From contig CAZMZC010000001.1 of assembly GCA_964570685.1 (NCBI GenBank), positions 1 to 64,000 on the forward strand: a stretch of DNA of 64,000 nucleotides, in the 5' to 3' direction. The notes under the pieces are model-generated. The model was not told the DNA's origin. It searched no databases and worked only from the letters and a program-made list of their open reading frames with translations. The translations under genes and the position numbers were made by a program. Source of the DNA: UBA1189 sp964570685. GTDB taxonomy: Bacteria; Bacteroidota; Bacteroidia; Bacteroidales; Bacteroidaceae. Shown here in pieces: positions 58,940 through 64,000 of this stretch (position 1 is the stretch's first letter; the number at the start of each line of letters is the position of its first letter).

Positions 58940-61507
58940 TTACATATCATAGTCCAGTCCGTCGCCACCGGTGCTGTACTCGGGCGACATGCCCTCGTCC
59001 ATCTTGCGGGGCTTCTTGGCACGCATATTACCGAAGCTGTAGGTGAGGGTGGCGCTGATGCGACGGCCACCACGGAAATTGCTACTATCCTGGTAGAAGT
59101 TGTCGCCCCACTTCACGGAGTGGAAGCGGCGTGAGTTGAGCAGGTCACGTCCGTTGAGCGAGAGGCTCCACTTGCCACCGGCAAACTGCTTGCGGATACC
59201 GGCATCGAGACCGTAGTTGGGGGCGCGGTAACCCTGAGCAATCACGCTCTTGGCATTGTACATACCGGTGAGCTGCACCGACCATGCCTTGGGCAAGCCC
59301 ATGCTGGCCATCATGCGGAGGTTCCACGAGAAATCCTCACTGGCATCGCCGTGGAGGTTCTGGCCATTGGGCATGATGAAGTCGAAGGCTTCGAGCTTAT
59401 AGTAGTACATGTTGAGCGTGGTGGTGAGGTCGAGCTTGCCGAAGAAGCGGTTCTTGCCCACAATCTCCACACCTGACGAGAGCGACTGCGCTACATTGTC
59501 GGAGGTGCTGTACATGATGCCATCCTGCATGTAAGAGATGCGTTGCATGATGTCGTCGGTAGTGCGGTAGTAGGCCGATACGGAGAGCATATGGTTCTCC
59601 CACGACTTGAGGTAGTTGAGTTCGAAGGCATTCGAGTACTCGGGCTTCAGCAAGGGGTTACCATACGAGATATTGGTAGAGTCGGTGATGTTCTGGAACG
59701 AGTTGAGCTGACCTCCCCACGGACGGCGTACACGCTTGGTATAGTTCACTTGCAACTCATTATCATTGGGCAACTGGTAAGAGAGGAATACGCTGGGGAA
59801 GAGTTGGAACACGGGCTCCATACTCTCTGGATGCGGAATTTCATTACCTCCTGCAGTTTCTTTGGAACGTGAGTCGGTGAATACCTCATAGTATTCGCCA
59901 CGCAGGCCTACTTGATAACCGAAGTTCTTCCACAACTTGCCCGAATAGGTGGCGTAGAGGGCGTGCAGGTCACGGTTGTAAATAAAACGATTGTATAGGC
60001 TTGCTATCTCCTGCTGCTTGTCCTTATCGGCATAGGTGGTAACGGGGCTGTTCTCACGTGAGAAGGTGCCGCGGTAGCCTGCCTGCAGCTTATGGTTTTC
60101 GTTGAAGGCGTTCTCATAGTCGAGTTGCAACTCATATTCCACGTTGTCCATCGTGCTCTCCTGGAGCTGATAGGAGGTAAGGCCCCCCTCACTCCCCCCA
60201 AGGGGGGAAGTTGCATACATCGCGGACTGCAAGTCCTCCCCTTGGGGAGGATTCAGGTGGGGCCAGGTGGTCTGCTCATACACATTGCTGCCACTGTTGC
60301 CCCATGAGTGGCGCGAAGCGGTGAAGTCGAGCCAGTGCGTAGTGCTCCACTCATGTTTGTAGCCGAGGCTGAGGTTATACATGAGCATATCACCAGTACT
60401 CATGGTATTGCGGGCACGGGTAAAATCGACATTCTCGCCTACCATGGTGCCACGGCCCGAGGTGTAGTCGATGGTGTTGGTACGTTCATTATTTCCCATC
60501 ATTCCCATGAGGTCGAATGAGATGTGGTCCTTCTGCGTGGGGTGCCAGGTGAGGCCTGCACGGGCAAATACGTTGCCGCCCTTCATGTTACCACGACCGA
60601 ACTGGTCGAGGTAGGTCGTATCTGTACCGAGGTAGTTCTCGCGATAGCTGTCGTTCTCGTTCATATGGCGGCGCTCACGGTAGCTCACGTTGGCGTAGGC
60701 ATCGAGTACACCGCTGCTGTAGTTGATATTGGCACTGGCATTGTATCCGCCAAAGTCGGTGGTGTTCTGCGTGCTGGCACCAGCCTGTGCGCTACCATAG
60801 TAACCTGCCTTGCGGTCGCGCTTGAGCACGATGTTGATGATACCCACCGTACCTTCGGGGCTGTACTTGGCCGAGGGGTTGGTGATGACCTCGATGCGCT
60901 CGATACTCTCGGCGGGCATCTGCTCCAAGATATCGCCCTGATTGTCGGCCGTGAGGCCCTGTGCCTTACCGTTGATCCATACGGTGACACTCTCCGAGCC
61001 GCGCAGCGACACAGTGCCCTCAGTATCGACCTCCACAGAGGGTATGTTCTGCAGGATGTCCGATGCCGAGCCGCCTGTAGCAGCGATGGCTTGGTCTACG
61101 TTGAACACCTTCTTGTCAATCTCAAACTTCATCTGCGAGCGTATGCCGGTAACCTCCACCTCACCCAGTGTCTGGGCATCTTCGTCCAAAGCAATCTGCT
61201 TGTAATTGGCATTCTTGGCCGAAGCCGAGAGGGTAAACTCACGCGTGGCATTCTGATAGCCGATGTACGATACGGTGAGCACATAGCTGCCATACTTGAG
61301 TCCGTCGATACGGAACAATCCATCCACATCTGTGATGGCTCCTCCGGCCATATTGTCGCTTCCCTTTGGGGTCACCACTACGTTGACAAATTCGATGGGT
61401 TCGCTTGTCGCCTTATCCACAATCTTACCTCTCACACTACCTTGCGCCATCATTGTTGCGAGCGGCGCCAACACCCCTACGAGAAGGAGGAGAAACTTTT
61501 TAGTCAT
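58940..61507 (-). CDS. TonB-dependent-receptor-like outer-membrane protein (OMP_b-brl type)
   Basis: 855-aa outer-membrane protein. A signal peptide (to about residue 22, MMAQ) is followed by a CarboxypepD_reg-like domain (VRGKIVDKATSEPIEFVNV, about 24-110), a plug (ASDILQNIPSVEVDTEG, RIEVITNPSAKYSPEG, about 125-240) and a large barrel. No SusD partner is adjacent and no TonB box is obvious, as in the OMP_b-brl_3 group. Residues about 415-442 are encoded by an 84-bp palindromic insertion. The substrate is unknown. Confidence 0.92.
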   Translation of the reverse strand: MTKKFLLLLVGVLAPLATMMAQGSVRGKIVDKATSEPIEFVNVVVTPKGSDNMAGGAITDVDGLFRIDGLKYGSYVLTVSYIGYQNATREFTLSASAKNANYKQIALDEDAQTLGEVEVTGIRSQMKFEIDKKVFNVDQAIAATGGSASDILQNIPSVEVDTEGTVSLRGSESVTVWINGKAQGLTADNQGDILEQMPAESIERIEVITNPSAKYSPEGTVGIINIVLKRDRKAGYYGSAQAGASTQNTTDFGGYNASANINYSSGVLDAYANVSYRERRHMNENDSYRENYLGTDTTYLDQFGRGNMKGGNVFARAGLTWHPTQKDHISFDLMGMMGNNERTNTIDYTSGRGTMVGENVDFTRARNTMSTGDMLMYNLSLGYKHEWSTTHWLDFTASRHSWGNSGSNVYEQTTWPHLNPPQGEDLQSAMYATSPLGGSEGGLTSYQLQESTMDNVEYELQLDYENAFNENHKLQAGYRGTFSRENSPVTTYADKDKQQEIASLYNRFIYNRDLHALYATYSGKLWKNFGYQVGLRGEYYEVFTDSRSKETAGGNEIPHPESMEPVFQLFPSVFLSYQLPNDNELQVNYTKRVRRPWGGQLNSFQNITDSTNISYGNPLLKPEYSNAFELNYLKSWENHMLSVSAYYRTTDDIMQRISYMQDGIMYSTSDNVAQSLSSGVEIVGKNRFFGKLDLTTTLNMYYYKLEAFDFIMPNGQNLHGDASEDFSWNLRMMASMGLPKAWSVQLTGMYNAKSVIAQGYRAPNYGLDAGIRKQFAGGKWSLSLNGRDLLNSRRFHSVKWGDNFYQDSSNFRGGRRISATLTYSFGNMRAKKPRKMDEGMSPEYSTGGDGLDYDM
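60181..60264. repeat. 84-bp palindromic element inserted in frame
   Basis: The element starts GGCCCC and ends GGGGCC. Arms of about 35-37 nt (60181-60215 and 60228-60264) are imperfect reverse complements, each containing a secondary palindrome (CCCCCCAAGGGGGG and CTCCCCTTGGGGAG), around a 12-nt centre. Its length is 28 codons, so it is translated within the TonB-receptor-like protein, adding the segments NPPQGEDLQSAM and SPLGGSEGGL to a barrel loop. It resembles the intergenic palindrome at 19919. Confidence 0.85.
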
Positions 61508-61565
61508 TCAGTCTATCTTGTTTTAATCGTTATTTCCTGTACAGCCTTTTTTTGCAAAAATTATA

Positions 61566-61573
61566 CAAAGATA
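61566..61573 (-). promoter_or_regulatory. -7 element for the TonB-receptor-like gene
   Basis: The minus strand reads TATCTTTG, about 60 nt before the start codon. The -33 element is not clear. Confidence 0.45.
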
Positions 61574-61708
61574 CTTTTAATAAGACTTACCTCTATTAAA
61601 AAGGTTTAACTTTTAGTGTTTTTTTGCTTTTTTGGGGTGCCGGCACTAATTTTAACGACCTTGTCGCAAAAGATATACGGCGCCTCGGAATAAAAAATAA
61701 ACTTTTAT

Positions 61709-61739
61709 TTTGTTCTCCTCTCGGCTTGTTGTATCTTTG
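61709..61739 (+). promoter_or_regulatory. tRNA-Arg promoter
   Basis: -33 TTTG at 61709-61712, a 19-nt spacer and -7 TATCTTTG at 61732-61739. The mature tRNA begins 16 nt later, which is the best-matching promoter in the window. Confidence 0.75.
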
Positions 61740-61754
61740 CAGTGAATTTCAGGC

Positions 61755-61826
61755 GCCCTCGTAGTTCAATGGATAGAACGTGGCTCTCCTAAAGCTAAAA
61801 TATGAGTTCGATTCTCATCGGGGGTA
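61755..61826 (+). tRNA. tRNA-Arg (anticodon CCU)
   Basis: 72-nt cloverleaf. The acceptor stem is GCCCTCG/CGGGGGT with G-T ends, D-stem GTTC/GAAC, anticodon stem TGGCT/AGCTA around loop CTCCTAA, variable loop AAAT, T-stem ATGAG/CTCAT around TTCGATT, and discriminator A at 61826. Anticodon CCT reads AGG arginine codons. CCA is not encoded. A well-formed promoter lies directly upstream. Confidence 0.95.
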
Positions 61827-61911
61827 CTTGAAAATTGGCAACTGACAATGAAATAAAAATCAGTGTTACCCGTGTGCCATAAAAAAAATCACAAACCATA
61901 AATCATAACGC

Positions 61912-63420
61912 ATGTTTATAAACTTTACAGGTTACCATTTGGTGGAAGAGTACCACAAATGGAAAAAACAGAAAAGAGACCAAGGGGTAAACAATCCTTT
62001 GGCTAAAGTTATCAAGTTAGCAGTAGTCATTGCCGTAACCGTCACCATCTGGCTGCTGCCTACAACAGCATTCGGTATCGAGGGACTCACCGTGGTGGAG
62101 CAGCGCATCATTGGCGTGTTTGCTTTCGCTACACTGATGTGGGTGCTCGAGGCTATACCGGCATGGAGCACCTCGCTCATCGTGGTGGCGCTGCTGCTGT
62201 TCTCGGTGTCGGACAGTGCGCTGAAGCCTCTCGTTACGGGCTACGCTCCTGAGGAGCTGGGCACCGTGCTCAAGTATCAGGATATCCTGCACTGCTTTGC
62301 CGACCCCATCATCATGCTCTTCATCGGCGGATTCATGCTGGCCATCGCTGCCACGAAGTATGGCCTCGATGCCAAGATTGCCAAGGTGCTGCTGAAACCC
62401 TTCGGCACGCAGTCACGTTTCGTGTTGCTGGGCTTCATCGTGGTGACGGGCCTGTTCTCGGCCTTCATCAGCAACACGGCTACTGCGGCCATGATGCTGG
62501 CCTTCCTGGCTCCCGTATTGAAGGCGCTCCCTGCCGACGGCAAGGGTAAGATAGGCTTGGCGCTCGCTATCCCCGTAGCGGCCAATATCGGCGGTATGGC
62601 TACTCCTATCGGTACACCTCCCAACGGTATCGTGCTCAAGTATCTGGAACCTATGGGCCTGGGTATGGGCTTCGGTGAGTGGATTGCCTTCATGGGCCCC
62701 ATCACCATTGCGCTGCTCCTCATCTCATGGGTGATCCTGCTCAAGCTGTTCCCCTTCAAGCAGAAGACCATCGTGCTCGATATCCCCGATAACTCACAGA
62801 AGGGCTGGCGCACCACATTGGTATACATCACTTTCTTTGCTACCATCATCATGTGGCTGTTCGACAAGAACCTCGGCCTCAAGACCAACGCCGTGGCAAT
62901 GCTCCCCGTGGCTGTATTCTGTGCTACGGGTATCATCACCAAGCGCGACCTTGAGCAGATCAGCTGGTCAGTGCTGTGGATGGTAGCCGGTGGTTTTGCC
63001 CTCGGTGTAGCACTCAACAAGTCGGGCTTGGCTCAGCACATGATCGATGCTATCCCATTCTCTTCATGGTCACCGCTGGTTGTCATCATTGGTTCAGGCT
63101 TGCTCTGCTACGCCATGGCCAACTTCATCTCCCATACAGCTACGGCTGCACTCCTCGTGCCCATCCTTGCTGTAGTGGGACAGAGCATGGCAACCGAGCT
63201 CGGCCCCGTAGGCGGCGTGGCTACCTTACTCGTAGGTGTAGCTATCGCTTCATCAGTAGGTATGGTGCTGCCCATCAGTACACCTCCCAATGCCTTGGCA
63301 TACGCTACTGGCCTCATCGAGCAGAAGCATATGGTCAAGGTGGGCCTTATCGTAGGTGCAGTGAGCCTGCTCCTCGGATATGGCGTACTCATCCTCTTGG
63401 GCTCTAACGGTTTGATATAA
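61912..63420 (+). CDS. DASS/SLC13-family anion transporter
   Basis: 502-aa inner-membrane carrier with about 11-13 hydrophobic segments. The two clamshell motifs are FISNTATAAMM (SNT type) and FISHTATAALLVP in the second half, the positions that coordinate sodium and substrate carboxylate in VcINDY. Family members import di- or tricarboxylates or sulfate with sodium. Succinate, fumarate or citrate are plausible but unproven. The N-terminus has a charged cytosolic stretch (HKWKKQKRDQG). Confidence 0.93.
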   Translation: MFINFTGYHLVEEYHKWKKQKRDQGVNNPLAKVIKLAVVIAVTVTIWLLPTTAFGIEGLTVVEQRIIGVFAFATLMWVLEAIPAWSTSLIVVALLLFSVSDSALKPLVTGYAPEELGTVLKYQDILHCFADPIIMLFIGGFMLAIAATKYGLDAKIAKVLLKPFGTQSRFVLLGFIVVTGLFSAFISNTATAAMMLAFLAPVLKALPADGKGKIGLALAIPVAANIGGMATPIGTPPNGIVLKYLEPMGLGMGFGEWIAFMGPITIALLLISWVILLKLFPFKQKTIVLDIPDNSQKGWRTTLVYITFFATIIMWLFDKNLGLKTNAVAMLPVAVFCATGIITKRDLEQISWSVLWMVAGGFALGVALNKSGLAQHMIDAIPFSSWSPLVVIIGSGLLCYAMANFISHTATAALLVPILAVVGQSMATELGPVGGVATLLVGVAIASSVGMVLPISTPPNALAYATGLIEQKHMVKVGLIVGAVSLLLGYGVLILLGSNGLI

Positions 63421-63445
63421 GGCTTGATATCCCTTATAAGATTAG

Positions 63446-64000
63446 ATGAAGACATTCGAAGAACTGGGCGTGATGCCCGAGATATGTGAAGCCATCAGCG
63501 AACTGGGATTCGTGCAACCCATGCCCGTGCAGGAAGAGGTGATACCCTACCTGCTGGGCAATGGCAACGACGTAGTGGCGCTGGCACAGACGGGTACGGG
63601 CAAGACGGCAGCGTTCGGACTGCCCATCATACAGAAGGCCGACCCCAAGTTGCCTTGCGCACAGGCGCTCATCCTGAGTCCTACCCGTGAGCTGTGTCTG
63701 CAGATAGCCGATGACCTTGCCGCCTTCTCCAAGTATGTGGAGGGGCTGCGCGTAGTACCCATGTATGGCGGCACATCCATAGAAAACCAGATACGCAACG
63801 TGCGTCGCGGCGTGCACATCATCGTAGCCACTCCGGGCCGCCTCATCGACCTCATGGAGCGCGGCGTGGTGGACCTCTCTACCGTGCGCGACGTAGTGCT
63901 CGACGAGGCCGACGAGATGCTCAACATGGGCTTCACCGACAGCATCAACCGTATCCTCGAAGATGTGCCTGCCGACCGCAACACGCTGCTCTTCTCCGCC
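63446..64000 (+). CDS. DEAD-box RNA helicase, 5' part
   Basis: The first 185 codons of a superfamily 2 RNA helicase, cut by the window end. Motifs in order: Q-motif region (FVQPMPVQEEVIPYLL), motif I AQTGTGKT, Ia PTREL, GG (MYGGTSIENQI), Ib TPGR, motif II DEAD, and the start of motif III (LLFSA). It remodels RNA in ribosome assembly or decay. The ATG is 25 bp after the transporter stop. Confidence 0.95.
   Translation, partial: MKTFEELGVMPEICEAISELGFVQPMPVQEEVIPYLLGNGNDVVALAQTGTGKTAAFGLPIIQKADPKLPCAQALILSPTRELCLQIADDLAAFSKYVEGLRVVPMYGGTSIENQIRNVRRGVHIIVATPGRLIDLMERGVVDLSTVRDVVLDEADEMLNMGFTDSINRILEDVPADRNTLLFSA

Noticed and set aside
60524..61609. 361-codon frame antisense to the TonB-receptor-like gene
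   Set aside because: No domain similarity; the opposite strand encodes a clear plug and carboxypeptidase-like domain.

Overview
The window comes from a member of the Bacteroidota, most likely order Bacteroidales. The evidence is the recurring TAnnTTTG promoter -7 element, the scarcity of obvious Shine-Dalgarno sites, a Bacteroidota-type dcw cluster, BamA followed by a series of OmpH/Skp paralogues, and many families characteristic of the phylum (DUF3467, DUF6089- and DUF6242-like proteins, TlpA-like lipoproteins, OMP_b-brl receptors, SUI1, a zinc-site-free Tgt). I cannot name a genus from sequence alone.

Layout. 1-6.7 kb: a TlpA-like lipoprotein, a 1.2 kb gene-free stretch full of inverted and tandem repeats, an inositol monophosphatase, a frameshifted transglutaminase/BspA-type lipoprotein, then ychF-lgt. 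6.7-19.0 kb: a surface-polysaccharide locus, clearly more AT-rich at about 8-12.5 kb. It has a TagB/TagF-like polyol-phosphate transferase, a Wzx flippase, a LicD-family phosphotransferase, a DUF2284 metal-binding protein, a LicC-like nucleotidyltransferase, an SDR, a fused IspD/TarI-like cytidylyltransferase plus SDR (Bcs1/Acs1 architecture, predicted to make CDP-ribitol from ribulose 5-phosphate), an acyltransferase, three glycosyltransferases and an alpha-1,3-fucosyltransferase. Together these predict a fucosylated, acylated glycan carrying ribitol phosphate or a related phospho-alditol. 19.2-22.8 kb: rnhB, a GDSL esterase, an orphan histidine kinase and a dihydrouridine synthase. 22.9-38.5 kb: a compact leftward division and wall operon, mraZ-rsmH-ftsL-ftsI-murE-mraY-murD-ftsW-murG-murC-ftsQ-ftsA-ftsZ plus a DUF3467 gene. 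It is headed by a recognisable MraZ-type operator and a cluster of DnaA boxes. 38.8-49.8 kb: rightward genes for a fucP-like transporter, a CxxC-less TlpA homologue, ribD, two envelope proteins, and the outer-membrane assembly set uppS-bamA-skp-skp-skp. 49.8-58.9 kb: tgt and lon, a small pectin-catabolism pair (frameshifted oligogalacturonate lyase plus GH105 hydrolase), trmN6, SUI1, a FAH-family hydrolase and ybaN. 58.9-64 kb: a TonB-receptor-like protein with a palindromic element inserted in frame, tRNA-Arg(CCU), a DASS/SLC13 transporter and a DEAD-box helicase cut by the window end.

The most interesting material is the predicted CDP-ribitol/LicD/TagF-like locus with simple-sequence tracts in adjacent genes, the MraZ/DnaA control region, the two unrelated 22-bp x 4 tandem arrays in gene-free DNA, and the palindromic element translated inside the TonB-receptor-like gene. 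Both broken genes are explained by loss of one base in a short homopolymer, so sequencing error must be excluded before calling them pseudogenes.
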